Source of the DNA: Lachnospiraceae bacterium
GTDB lineage: Bacteria; Bacillota; Clostridia; Lachnospirales; Lachnospiraceae
Assembly: GCA_024687205.1 (NCBI GenBank)
Contig: JAILES010000025.1
Span: 1-48,697 of the forward strand
Direction of reading: 5' to 3'
DNA length: 48,697 bases
Shown: positions 29,488-37,975 of the stretch, one piece after another
Numbering within the stretch: position 1 is the stretch's first letter
Layout: every line of letters starts with the position of its first letter
Made by a program: the position numbers and the translations under genes
The notes under the pieces: model-generated
What the model was told of the DNA's origin: nothing
The model's database searches: none
The model's input: only the letters and a program-made list of their open reading frames with translations

Positions 29488-30727
29488 GATCTTTGAGAGT
29501 TTTCTTGTTAAGATACATTTCGGCGTCAGCCCTCTCGAAGATATCGGAGACGCGCTTATCCTGCCCCGAAACATAGGCTGACATACCAAATGCAACGACC
29601 GGTCCTTCGCCGTTGAGTGTATTCTCACGGGAGATGCTCCGGATCTTTTCGGAAAGAAATTCTCTGTCCGTGTAATCATTTCCCCTGAGGAAAACGACAA
29701 ATTCATCACCGCCGATACGGAAGACGGGACTGTGGTCGAATATATCACAGATCATCCTGGAGCAGGCTTTGATATATTCGTCCCCCGCCACATGGCCATC
29801 GGTATCATTTATCAGTTTAAGATCGTTGATATCACAGACTGCGAGTGCAAAGGGCAGATAGTTTATGCCGTTATCAATGTTGTTCTGTACGGATCTCTCA
29901 AGTTCAGTATAGGCTTTTTTGTTTTTGACACCCGTAAGTTCATCGCGTCTTGCGAGCTCTTTTTCGGTGTTCAGTGCCAGCAGCTGTTCCCTTCTGGCTT
30001 TTTCACTTTCATTATGTTCGTTGACTGCCATTTCCCTCATGGTATTAAGTTCGCGGCTGTGATCTTTCCTTTCGTCTTCGGCAACGTAGACATGGACGAT
30101 GCAGGTTCCTATGAGAAGTCCGATAGCGTAAAAAGGAAGAAGAGGGTAGAGCGTCTGAAGAAGGATGAAGATCGTCATAACAATGCCGGACAGACCGATA
30201 GCGCTGTTGTGCAGTCTTTCCTTATCGTCTTTTGGTTTAACTATGAAAAGAGTATAAACGGAGGTGACCACGAATAATATGACCTGGATACCCAGTGCGG
30301 CATATCTTGCGGGACCGGGTACATATTCCTTTTCTTCATTAAAAGAGAAGACCAGAGGATAGAAAAAGTTAATGATAAGGTTGAGGATCAGGAAAACAAA
30401 GATCGCATAGCCTGAATAGGTGAGGATCTTTAAAAACGGTCCCTTCCTGTCCAGATAAGCCACCACATATCTGGTCCAGAGAAGCACGGATACTACCATA
30501 GAAAAGAAATATATGACAGTATCGGTATATACCAGGGGTATTATCTTCTGCTCGTGAAGATAACCCCAGCAGATATCCGAGACATAATAGACCATTACGG
30601 CTATCAGAAAAAGACGATAACGTATCGCCGGAACAGGTGCTTTGTTCTTCTCGATATTTTTAAGGGCACTGAAGTTTATTATTATATGAAGTATGAGTGC
30701 CAGTATACCGAAACTTGCATAATACAT
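29471..30727 (-). CDS. Membrane-anchored GGDEF protein (putative diguanylate cyclase)
   Basis: 418 residues. About seven transmembrane helices fill residues 1-220 as an MHYT/7TM-like sensor, followed by a short coiled segment (about 220-260) and a GGDEF domain from DELTGVKNKKAY. The active-site signature RIGGDEF is intact (GGDEF at 339-343), and so is the metal motif DINDLKLINDTDGH, so cyclic-di-GMP synthesis is expected. No RxxD inhibitory site precedes the signature, which suggests no product feedback. The start codon follows AGAGGA by about 9 nt. The gene is divergent from a lipoprotein gene and convergent with the methyltransferase. The ligand of the sensor is unknown. Confidence 0.88.
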   Translation of the reverse strand: MYYASFGILALILHIIINFSALKNIEKNKAPVPAIRYRLFLIAVMVYYVSDICWGYLHEQKIIPLVYTDTVIYFFSMVVSVLLWTRYVVAYLDRKGPFLKILTYSGYAIFVFLILNLIINFFYPLVFSFNEEKEYVPGPARYAALGIQVILFVVTSVYTLFIVKPKDDKERLHNSAIGLSGIVMTIFILLQTLYPLLPFYAIGLLIGTCIVHVYVAEDERKDHSRELNTMREMAVNEHNESEKARREQLLALNTEKELARRDELTGVKNKKAYTELERSVQNNIDNGINYLPFALAVCDINDLKLINDTDGHVAGDEYIKACSRMICDIFDHSPVFRIGGDEFVVFLRGNDYTDREFLSEKIRSISRENTLNGEGPVVAFGMSAYVSGQDKRVSDIFERADAEMYLNKKTLKDLKATC

Positions 30728-30787
30728 TAAGCAGGTCCTCTTAGCATCGTGATTTTTGACGAAAATATTTTACCACAAAATCGGGAC

Positions 30788-30816
30788 TTGTGCCACAAAA
30801 AATATGCTGTTAAAAT
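30788..30816 (+). promoter_or_regulatory. Possible promoter of the lipoprotein gene
   Basis: TTGTGC (30788-30793), a 17-nt spacer and TAAAAT (30811-30816), 38 nt before the start codon. The -35 is weak, so this is tentative. Confidence 0.4.
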
Positions 30817-30853
30817 ATGCAGTGATAAATGAATCATGAAGGAGATAGAGTAA

Positions 30854-32068
30854 ATGAGAAAAAGAGCATTGACTTTTATACTGCCCCTGATGGCTGCCAT
30901 GCTGATCACGGGCTGCGGTGTTAAAGAAGAGGAAGCAGAGGTAACTGTCAGACCGAGGATAAGAGATGAGGCTGAAACTGCTATAGCTGAGCCTGAACCC
31001 GAAGCTGATCCGGAACCTGATGTGGCAACCATAGAGCCGTTCTGGGACGGTCCCGGATCCGAAAAACCCTATGACGATGCCGTATATGAGCCTGTGCTGG
31101 ATTGTTATTATGACATGATAGTGAACGGCTACGATGCTGACAGGGATTATGAATATATGTCCACCGGTCTTATGGAAGAACTGATGTATTCTCAGGATAA
31201 GATGATCGATACTGCCGGTTATCTGATAAAAGATATCAGCGGAGACCAGGTACCCGAGCTGCTGATAGGAAGAAATGAGCCTGCCGATTATGAATCCCCG
31301 GATGAGGTAAGTACGGTGTATGCGGTATATACCGTTAAAGACCGTGAGCCCGTTATGGTATTTGAAGGCATGACCAGAAGTTCTTTCCGCTGGCTCGGAG
31401 ACGGACACTTCTATTATTTCGGTTCCGGCGGAGCAATGTTCACCATGTTCGGAGAATGCCACTTAAGCTTTGACGGAACGGAAAACGAGTGGGATGATTT
31501 CTACTTTACCGATGAAAAGCAGGGCGGTGAACTCGGTTTCTATCATAATACCACAGGTGCTGCCATAGCAGATCAGTCCGAAGAACTTGATATTCCCGAA
31601 GCGGAGTTCTGGAGTCTTATGAGTGATCACCAATTCGTTCTGCTTGACTGGGACCTGTTTAAGGACTATAAAGACGGAAGTGCACAGAGCACGGTGCCTG
31701 CAGTTAAAGCGGAATGGGCAGACGGAGTGGTGGACGAGTCCACGGATTATATCTCATACGAACCGGACTATACGGATCAGTATACTACACATATTCTGTT
31801 TTCAGTTGATAAGACAGTAAAGAACTTCAGGATAGTGGAGCTGTCCATGAAGGACGTGGATGACAGCGGCCATGTAGAATTCTTATATGAAGAAAAATAC
31901 AAGCTGGATGAACTGACCCCCGAGAAGCCGCTGTGTGCGGGAATGAACTTCCCCGGAGATACACCCCACAACGGTTATCTGATCACCGATGATAACGGCA
32001 AAGACAGGCTTTTTATCATAGATCTAAGCGGCAGGGATGGTTCGCTCCTTAATTACGAATACGAATGA
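30854..32068 (+). CDS. Lipoprotein of unknown function
   Basis: 404 residues. The signal peptide ends in LITGC (Cys21). An acidic, Glu/Pro-rich tether (about 24-60) precedes a folded region that begins around PFWDGPGSEKPYDDAVYEPVLDCYY. I recognise no catalytic motif. The pattern DISGDQVPELLIGRNE resembles calcium-type or FG-GAP-like Asp/Gly loops seen in secreted hypothetical proteins of this group, and a second weak copy may be VDDSGHVEFLYEEKY. AGGAG lies 9 nt before ATG, and a clean terminator follows. It is therefore probably a single-gene unit exposed on the outer face of the membrane. Confidence 0.75.
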   Translation: MRKRALTFILPLMAAMLITGCGVKEEEAEVTVRPRIRDEAETAIAEPEPEADPEPDVATIEPFWDGPGSEKPYDDAVYEPVLDCYYDMIVNGYDADRDYEYMSTGLMEELMYSQDKMIDTAGYLIKDISGDQVPELLIGRNEPADYESPDEVSTVYAVYTVKDREPVMVFEGMTRSSFRWLGDGHFYYFGSGGAMFTMFGECHLSFDGTENEWDDFYFTDEKQGGELGFYHNTTGAAIADQSEELDIPEAEFWSLMSDHQFVLLDWDLFKDYKDGSAQSTVPAVKAEWADGVVDESTDYISYEPDYTDQYTTHILFSVDKTVKNFRIVELSMKDVDDSGHVEFLYEEKYKLDELTPEKPLCAGMNFPGDTPHNGYLITDDNGKDRLFIIDLSGRDGSLLNYEYE

Positions 32069-32073
32069 TCATG

Positions 32074-32095
32074 CGGCCCCTGAGGGGGCCGTTTT
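32074..32095 (+). terminator. Terminator of the lipoprotein gene
   Basis: CGGCCCC (32074-32080), loop TGAG, GGGGCCG (32085-32091), then TTTT. A compact GC-rich intrinsic terminator 6 nt after the stop codon. Confidence 0.85.
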
Positions 32096-32100
32096 AAGCA

Positions 32101-32130
32101 ACTTATTCCTCATTTAGTGTATCTTATTTC
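32101..32130 (+). promoter_or_regulatory. Direct repeat, possible LytTR binding site
   Basis: ACTTATTCC (32101-32109) and TCTTATTTC (32122-32130) match at 7 of 9 positions and are separated by exactly 12 bp, so they lie on the same helix face. Paired 9-mers with a 12-bp gap upstream of the -35 are typical of LytTR regulatory systems. A LytTR gene starts 65 nt downstream. Confidence 0.45.
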
Positions 32131-32137
32131 AGATCGC

Positions 32138-32165
32138 TTTCTTTTTTTATCTGCTCTGTTATAAT
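32138..32165 (+). promoter_or_regulatory. Extended -10 promoter of the LytTR operon
   Basis: TGTTATAAT (TG at 32157-32158, TATAAT 32160-32165). The -35 is poor (TTTCTT around 32138-32143), as expected for an activator-dependent or extended -10 promoter. Confidence 0.65.
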
Positions 32166-32194
32166 CCAAAACATAGCAAGGAGGATAATGACAG

Positions 32195-32644
32195 ATGAAA
32201 TTCCGAATATCCGTTTCGGATGCTGATTACGGAAAACTTAAAGAATATCTCGAAGGCCACGGTGTGGAGATCTCCGAAGATGCAGACTACCTGATCACAG
32301 AGAATACAGACGGACACAGGTTCCTGACTGTAAGAGATGAAGACAGGGAACGGCTGCAGCTGCCGGCAGAGGAGATCATCTATCTGGAAGCTTTCGGGAA
32401 GGAGATCGAGATCCATACTGCGCAGGGGACCTTCTATTCAGCGGAGAGGATGTACCGGCTGGAAGAAGCTCTCGACTCCAGGGAGTTCATACGTATCAGT
32501 AAATCCGTGATCGTATCAAGAAAACACATCCGTAGGATACGTCCCACATTATCGATGAAATATGTGCTGACTCTATCGGACGGTACCCTGGCGGATGTTA
32601 CAAGAAGTTATTACAGTGATTTCAGAAGAGAATTCAATATTTGA
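32195..32644 (+). CDS. LytTR-domain DNA-binding regulator
   Basis: 149 residues with no receiver domain. Residues about 1-50 are a short N-terminal region. Residues about 52-149 form a LytTR domain (LPAEEIIYLEAFGKEIEIHT, REFIRISKSVIVSRKHIRRIRP, LSDGTLADVTRSYY). Free-standing LytTR proteins of this size usually come with a membrane protein that holds them inactive, and the next gene, 15 nt away, encodes a membrane protein. AAGGAGG lies 10 nt before ATG. A direct repeat upstream of the promoter suggests autoregulation. The targets are otherwise unknown. Confidence 0.88.
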   Translation: MKFRISVSDADYGKLKEYLEGHGVEISEDADYLITENTDGHRFLTVRDEDRERLQLPAEEIIYLEAFGKEIEIHTAQGTFYSAERMYRLEEALDSREFIRISKSVIVSRKHIRRIRPTLSMKYVLTLSDGTLADVTRSYYSDFRREFNI

Positions 32645-32659
32645 TCGGAGGGATAGAAA

Positions 32660-33655
32660 ATGAATGCGTTTATCACATATTTAATAGCAGTGCTTATTGT
32701 TGCAGCTGTTATTGTATTCATAGGCATAGTCGCCTATAACAAAAGACTGGACAGGATAGTAAAAGGGGAGGAAAGAGGAACCCACACGGTCATACCGGAA
32801 CCGAAGACTACCGCAGGAGTCACATACAAGACCATACTTATCATCTTTGTGGTGGTACTGCTGCTTAACACACAGAGAATGTCTTTCATGGTGGATAACC
32901 TGCAGACACAGCTAAGGGAACTGAATCATGATCAGGATATACTTTTCTCAGAGGTTACGGAGATAAGGACTGCTCTGGAACAGTATGCCAAAAAGATCAG
33001 GACAGCCGACTGGAACATCACTAAAAATGAAAGTATCAAAGATACACTGGACGTTCTGATGACAGTAAGCTTAAATGAGTATTCCGATGATACGGCCCTG
33101 GTACTGGATCTAAACGGTGAAGAGATAGCTTTTGAAAAGACAGGCAGGGGTGTGTATGAGGGAAGATTCAGCGTCAACATCTTCAGTGAATATGCGAGAG
33201 TTAATGCTCTTATCACCGAGGACGGTAAGACCGTGATCGAAGAAGTGAATTTCCCGAGTACTTTTATATATGAATATCTGCCTATACCCGGTCAGGAGTG
33301 TACCATAACCAGCGATCACAGTTTCGGAAAATGGAAATACAGCGGATCCTACAGGATAGTCTGTTCAAGACCCGAAGAAGTACAGTCCGCAAACCTTACC
33401 TATATGTCGGCAGGCCGTGATCTGAAGACCATAGACGTGACAGATGCGGTGATTAATAAAAGCTCCATAGAGCTGGAAAAAGGACTTGATATAGTAAACG
33501 ACCTTTCGATCCGTATGGAGATAAAAACAAAGGAAGGCTATACGGTGATCTGCCAGAGCCTTATGTTCTACGAAGACAACGGTGATCATCACGATCAGTT
33601 TACCCGTGTCCTGGACGAGAACGGTCATACGGTATGGGAGGAGATCGCAGAGTAA
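32660..33655 (+). CDS. Membrane protein of unknown function, partner of LytTR gene
   Basis: 331 residues. Two transmembrane helices lie near the N-terminus (about 5-26 and 57-75), with a short charged cytoplasmic loop between them (KRLDRIVKGEERGTHTV). A probable coiled coil (about 78-112) and a long extracytoplasmic beta-rich region follow. No known domain is recognised, and it is not a DUF3021 protein. The position directly after a lone LytTR gene fits the pattern in which a co-transcribed membrane protein restrains the regulator. That role is inference. Confidence 0.7.
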   Translation: MNAFITYLIAVLIVAAVIVFIGIVAYNKRLDRIVKGEERGTHTVIPEPKTTAGVTYKTILIIFVVVLLLNTQRMSFMVDNLQTQLRELNHDQDILFSEVTEIRTALEQYAKKIRTADWNITKNESIKDTLDVLMTVSLNEYSDDTALVLDLNGEEIAFEKTGRGVYEGRFSVNIFSEYARVNALITEDGKTVIEEVNFPSTFIYEYLPIPGQECTITSDHSFGKWKYSGSYRIVCSRPEEVQSANLTYMSAGRDLKTIDVTDAVINKSSIELEKGLDIVNDLSIRMEIKTKEGYTVICQSLMFYEDNGDHHDQFTRVLDENGHTVWEEIAE

Positions 33656-33661
33656 GAATCC

Positions 33662-33690
33662 TTGCAAAAACAGGTCTTTATTGATAAACT
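33662..33690 (+). promoter_or_regulatory. Possible promoter of the esterase-acyltransferase pair
   Basis: TTGCAA (33662-33667), a 17-nt spacer and TAAACT (33685-33690). The -10 is weak. Read-through from the LytTR operon is an alternative. Confidence 0.4.
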
Positions 33691-33720
33691 CTACTATATA
33701 TATGTAAACGGAGGTTATCC

Positions 33721-34662
33721 ATGGAAGACTACAGACAGAGCCTTATAGATTTCTGGGCAGCGATAGAGAAGAATAATGCAGCAGGTGAGCGGTATGCGCC
33801 GGTTCCGAAGGGCTGGCGCAAAGAAAGCCATATCAATTACATGGCTGACTATGATCCGTGGCACCTGCTGAATCTTTATTATCCCGAGGACTTTGATGCA
33901 TCAAAGGGGAAGCTGAAGACCGTGATCTATATACACGGAGGCGGCTGGATGTACGGTACTGTGGATATTTCCGAGAACTATCTGGCCTGGATAGCTTCAC
34001 AGGGCTATGCCGTCATGGCAATGAATTACACTCTTTTGCAGTACACCGACCTTAAGGGCATCGTTAAGGACATTTTCTCTGCCATGAGCTGGCTGGAGAA
34101 ATACGGTGAGAGAAGGGGCTTTGATCTTGATAATGTAATGATAACCGGAGACTCGGCCGGAGGTCATCTCACCGGACTTGTTTCTTCTATATTAAAGAAC
34201 CCCGAGATCATGAAAGCTTATGAGGTATCTCCCCTTAAGCTGAACGTCAGGGCCATATGTCTGAACTGTCCCTGTTCGGAGACGGACGGTCTCTATATTA
34301 TGGAAGGAGAAGATACGGAAAGAGGAAGGGGCACGGCCAAAGCCTATCTTGACATGATGCTGGGAGAACAGGGTGAAAAGGCACCCTGGTGCGGTCTGAC
34401 CAGTCTTTCTTCCGTGATGAAAGGGATCAAGCTGCCCCCGATGCTGCTCATAGGTTCACAGGTCGAGTCTTTGCATAAGCAGACAAAGCTTCTGATAAAG
34501 GCTCTGGAGGAAACAGGGCAGGATTATGAACCCATGATATGGAAGGCCGAAGATGGTTTTCACCTGGAGCATGTGTTCAATATATCCCATTGGGAGTGGT
34601 ATGAGAGCCTTATCTCCAACAAGCGTATGCTTGAGTACTTTGAGGAACATGCCGGATCATGA
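33721..34662 (+). CDS. Alpha/beta-hydrolase, HGGG-type esterase
   Basis: A 313-residue hydrolase of the hormone-sensitive-lipase or acetyl-esterase type. The oxyanion loop is HGGGWMYGT (residues 72-80) and the nucleophile is Ser145 in GDSAGGH. The acid and His are probably in the C-terminal part (DGFHLEHVF). No signal peptide is seen, so it is cytoplasmic. It overlaps the following acyltransferase-3 gene by 4 nt (ATGA), so one may remove and the other add acyl groups on a sugar or lipid. The substrate is not predictable. Confidence 0.85.
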   Translation: MEDYRQSLIDFWAAIEKNNAAGERYAPVPKGWRKESHINYMADYDPWHLLNLYYPEDFDASKGKLKTVIYIHGGGWMYGTVDISENYLAWIASQGYAVMAMNYTLLQYTDLKGIVKDIFSAMSWLEKYGERRGFDLDNVMITGDSAGGHLTGLVSSILKNPEIMKAYEVSPLKLNVRAICLNCPCSETDGLYIMEGEDTERGRGTAKAYLDMMLGEQGEKAPWCGLTSLSSVMKGIKLPPMLLIGSQVESLHKQTKLLIKALEETGQDYEPMIWKAEDGFHLEHVFNISHWEWYESLISNKRMLEYFEEHAGS

Positions 34663-35714
34663 AAAAGGAAGAGAGCAGGGCCCTTCAAGGCATGGCTGTA
34701 CTTATAATGATATTTCATCATTTCTTTCTGGACAGATATGTTTTTCCGGAAGGCTTTTTAAGCCATCCCGATCTTACTGAACATCTGGCTCGTACAGGGC
34801 GAATCTGCGTAGCGATCTTTTCCTTTGTCAGCGGCTACGGCATCTACCATGTGCTGAAGAAGAGTGATACCATCAGGAAGGATTTCGGCCTGATGATAAA
34901 GCGTATCTTCTATTTATATGTGCGACTCTGGATAGTTATCGCGGTCTGTGTGGTACTGCTTAACGGGATACTGAAGATCCCCACAGACTGGAAAGCCCTT
35001 CCCCTTAACATGACGGCCATGGAACCCACGTATAACGGGACCTGGTGGTATGTAAGGCAGTATCTGTGGATGCTGCTGTCGGCTCCCTTCATTAAAATGG
35101 TGCTGCAGGGGGACAAAAGAAGACGTATCATCGCAGCCCTGTCGGCAGCAGTGGTTTTAACTATACTGATCCTGCTGCATAAGGTACAGGCATGGAACAT
35201 ATATTACGAATGGATACGCAGCCATGTGCAGGCAATCTTTAATCTGATCTTTTTTGAGGGCTATCTCGCAGCTTACCTCCAGGACACAAAGAAGGAAAGT
35301 TTTGCAGGGAAGAAGGTTCCGGCGATAATTCCCGTCATAATAATGCTGGCAGCAGTGGTGATCAGATACCTGACTTCTATAGAAGCAGGGGAATCCAGAC
35401 AGGATATACTGATAGTGCCGATATTTATCTGGGGTATGGTCTATGTGTTCAGGAACCTGGGCTTCATTGAGAAGTTCTTCGGCTTTTTCGGAAAATATTC
35501 ATTATATATGTGGCTGATGCATGCATATATCTGGTTCCTGACCCTGATATGGATCACGGGCTACCAAAGTCCGCTGCTGTATTTTGCGGTGAATCTGGGA
35601 CTGTCTTTTGCAGCCGCTTTCATACTTGTGAATCTTGAAAAGCTGTTTGTTTTTGTAAAGTCGTTGTGCTATAATCCTATATTACAGAGCCGGAAAAAGG
35701 ATTCCGGGGACTGA
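34659..35714 (+). CDS. Acyltransferase family 3 membrane protein
   Basis: 351 residues with about ten helices. The N-terminal ALQGMAVLIMIFHHFF matches the family's RxxAxxxVxxxH core, here with Gln in place of Arg. TWWYVRQYLWMLLSAP and GKYSLYMWLMHAYIW are further family landmarks. Members O-acetylate or O-acylate surface polysaccharides or lipids. It is coupled to the esterase gene by a 4-nt overlap. The promoter of the NAD operon lies inside its 3' end. Confidence 0.82.
   Translation: MKKEESRALQGMAVLIMIFHHFFLDRYVFPEGFLSHPDLTEHLARTGRICVAIFSFVSGYGIYHVLKKSDTIRKDFGLMIKRIFYLYVRLWIVIAVCVVLLNGILKIPTDWKALPLNMTAMEPTYNGTWWYVRQYLWMLLSAPFIKMVLQGDKRRRIIAALSAAVVLTILILLHKVQAWNIYYEWIRSHVQAIFNLIFFEGYLAAYLQDTKKESFAGKKVPAIIPVIIMLAAVVIRYLTSIEAGESRQDILIVPIFIWGMVYVFRNLGFIEKFFGFFGKYSLYMWLMHAYIWFLTLIWITGYQSPLLYFAVNLGLSFAAAFILVNLEKLFVFVKSLCYNPILQSRKKDSGD
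35647..35675 (+). promoter_or_regulatory. Promoter of the pncB-nadE-nadD operon
   Basis: TTGTTT (35647-35652), a 17-nt spacer and TATAAT (35670-35675) preceded by TGC, an extended -10. It lies within the 3' end of the acyltransferase gene, 82 nt before pncB. No NiaR or NrtR-type inverted repeat was recognised. Confidence 0.72.
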
Positions 35715-35756
35715 GGCTTTCAGGCGAAGGATCAGGACAAATACGGAGGAAAAAAA

Positions 35757-37205
35757 ATGATAAAGTCAGTCTATGAAGAAAGAAACATCGCCATGATGAT
35801 GGATCTGTATGAGCTTACCATGGCAAACGGTTATTTCCTGCAGGAAAACCACGCAAGAAAGGTTGCTTTTGATGTATTTTACAGAAGAAACCCGGATGGC
35901 GGCGGCTTTGCCATATTTGCGGGACTTGAGCAGATAATACAGTATCTGGAAGGTCTTCATTTCGGAAAAGAGGATATAGAGTATCTCGCATCGCTGAATC
36001 TCTTTGATCAGGGCTTCCTTGATTATCTTGCAAATTTCAAATTTACCGGTGATGTATATGCCTTTGAAGAGGGTACGATAATGTATCCCGGAGAGCCCGT
36101 GATCACGGTGGTCGCAGATCTGGTTCAGGCTCAGATAGTAGAGACTGAGCTTCTGGCACAGATCAACCATCAGAGCCTGGTAGCTACCAAGGCCAACAGG
36201 ATAGTAAGGGCAGCACAGGGCAGGGCCGTTTCCGACTTCGGAGCAAGACGTGCACACAATAATGACGCTGCCATCTACGGAGCAAGGGCCTGTTATCTCG
36301 GTGGAGTAAACGGTACCGCAACCGTTTCCGCAGGTCAGTATTTCAACATCCCGGTGGGCGGCACCATGGCGCACAGCTGGGTTATGTTCTATAAAGATGA
36401 GCTTACGGCATTCAGGAAATTCGCGGAATGCTATCCCAATAACGCGATACTTCTGGTAGATACCTATGATGTGCTGGATTCGGGTGTACCCAATGCCATT
36501 ACGGTATTTAAGGAGATGAAGGAAAAAGGCATAGTTTCCAAGAACTACGGTATCCGCCTTGATTCCGGAGACCTTGCATATCTTTCCAGAAAGGCAAGGA
36601 AGAAACTGGATGAAGCCGGTTTCACCGATGCCAAGATAGTAGTCAGCAACTCACTTGACGAGTATACGATCCGTTCCATTATAGAGCAGGGCGGAAAGAT
36701 AGATTCCTTCGGTGTAGGCGAGAGAATGATCACCGCCAGAAGCGAACCGGTCTTCGGTGCCGTATACAAGCTCTGCGCTGTGGAAGAAGACGGTGTGATG
36801 AAGCCGAGGATCAAGATATCCGAGAATATCGAGAAGGTTACGAACCCCGGACTCAAGAAAGTTTACAGGGCATATAATAAGGAAGGACACAGTATCGCGG
36901 ATGTTCTTTCAAAGTATGATGAGAATATAGAGGAAGTAAAATATCTCCTCGACCCCGATAAGCCCTGGAAAAAGGTACCGGTTGCGCACCTGGAATTCAA
37001 GGAACTGCAGAAGCAGATGATGAAGAACGGTGAGCGCTGCAGGGAGCCCGAGGATATGAGTGTACTGCGTGAAAGAGTACAGAAGCAGCTCAAGAATGAG
37101 GTATGGGAAGAGGAACAGCGTTTTGAGAACCCCCACCTCCACTACATGGATATGACTCCTTCTTATTATAATGAGAAGATGATGCTGCTGGAACAGGAGT
37201 CGTAA
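35757..37205 (+). CDS. pncB: Nicotinate phosphoribosyltransferase
   Basis: A 482-residue enzyme that joins nicotinate to PRPP with ATP hydrolysis, the entry step of NAD salvage. Recognisable blocks are DLYELTMANGYFLQ, FAGLEQIIQYLEGL, SDFGARRAHNNDAAIYGARACYLGG and VGGTMAHSWVMFY; His206 in GTMAHS corresponds to the phosphorylated histidine of the family. YGIRLDSGDLAYLSRKARK and IDSFGVGERMIT complete the PRPP site. AGGAGG-type sequence precedes the ATG. The stop overlaps the nadE start by 1 nt. Confidence 0.95.
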   Translation: MIKSVYEERNIAMMMDLYELTMANGYFLQENHARKVAFDVFYRRNPDGGGFAIFAGLEQIIQYLEGLHFGKEDIEYLASLNLFDQGFLDYLANFKFTGDVYAFEEGTIMYPGEPVITVVADLVQAQIVETELLAQINHQSLVATKANRIVRAAQGRAVSDFGARRAHNNDAAIYGARACYLGGVNGTATVSAGQYFNIPVGGTMAHSWVMFYKDELTAFRKFAECYPNNAILLVDTYDVLDSGVPNAITVFKEMKEKGIVSKNYGIRLDSGDLAYLSRKARKKLDEAGFTDAKIVVSNSLDEYTIRSIIEQGGKIDSFGVGERMITARSEPVFGAVYKLCAVEEDGVMKPRIKISENIEKVTNPGLKKVYRAYNKEGHSIADVLSKYDENIEEVKYLLDPDKPWKKVPVAHLEFKELQKQMMKNGERCREPEDMSVLRERVQKQLKNEVWEEEQRFENPHLHYMDMTPSYYNEKMMLLEQES

Positions 37206-37975
37206 TGGAAAACTTTAATGCCACAGAAATACGCGATACTCTGGTATCGATGATAAAAGACTTCACAGCCAATGCCGGGATAGACAAAGTAGTCCTCGGT
37301 ATTTCGGGCGGCAAGGATTCCACCGTTGTTGCAGCTCTCTGCGCAAGGGCGCTGGGACCCGAGAACGTATACGGTATCATGCTTCCCGATAAGGTACAGC
37401 CGGATATCTCCGATTCGCAGAAGGTATGCGAAGCTTTAAAGATAAATGCTTATACCGTGAATATCGGTGAGACTCACAAAGCCCTGAAAGAAGCGGTCTT
37501 TGCAGGCTGTGATATTGTACGCGAGGGTGAGAAAAACGAGTATGAGAGCAATATCAATGTGGGACCCCGTCTGAGGATGACCACCCTGCGCTATATAGCC
37601 CAGACCATAGGGGCCTTTCTTGCGGGAACGGGCAACCTTTCGGAGTCGACGGTGGGCTACTGCACAAAGGACGGAGATACCAGCTGTGATTTCAATGCTC
37701 TGGGGAAACTTACGAGCAAAGAAGTGGTGGCAGTGGGACTTACAATGGAAGAACTTCCTAAAGAACTTGTTCAAAAAGCTCCGACGGACGGGCTTTCGGG
37801 CAAGACCGATGAGGAGCGTCTCGGAGTCAGCTATCAGCAGATCCATGACTATATCAGAAAGGGTACCAGCGGTTCGGCCGAAGCCGATGCCCTGATAGAG
37901 AAAAAAGAAAGGGGCAGCGCCCATAAGCGCCGCATGCCTTCGGTCCTGGATCCCTTTAGCGGAAAAGTAGTATGA
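37205..37975 (+). CDS. nadE: NAD synthetase, ammonia-dependent
   Basis: A 256-residue enzyme that amidates nicotinate adenine dinucleotide to NAD with ATP. The P-loop is SGGKDST (residues 34-40). TGNLSESTVGYCTKDGDTSCDFNALGKLTSKEV is the NaAD- and metal-binding core, split here only by normal spacing. There is no N-terminal nitrilase domain, so it should use free ammonia rather than glutamine. It overlaps pncB by 1 nt and nadD by 4 nt, implying tight translational coupling. Confidence 0.95.
   Translation: MENFNATEIRDTLVSMIKDFTANAGIDKVVLGISGGKDSTVVAALCARALGPENVYGIMLPDKVQPDISDSQKVCEALKINAYTVNIGETHKALKEAVFAGCDIVREGEKNEYESNINVGPRLRMTTLRYIAQTIGAFLAGTGNLSESTVGYCTKDGDTSCDFNALGKLTSKEVVAVGLTMEELPKELVQKAPTDGLSGKTDEERLGVSYQQIHDYIRKGTSGSAEADALIEKKERGSAHKRRMPSVLDPFSGKVV

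Noticed and set aside
29732..30277. A 181-codon plus-strand frame inside the GGDEF gene
   Set aside because: The minus-strand frame encodes an intact RIGGDEF domain and transmembrane sensor. The plus frame shows no family features.
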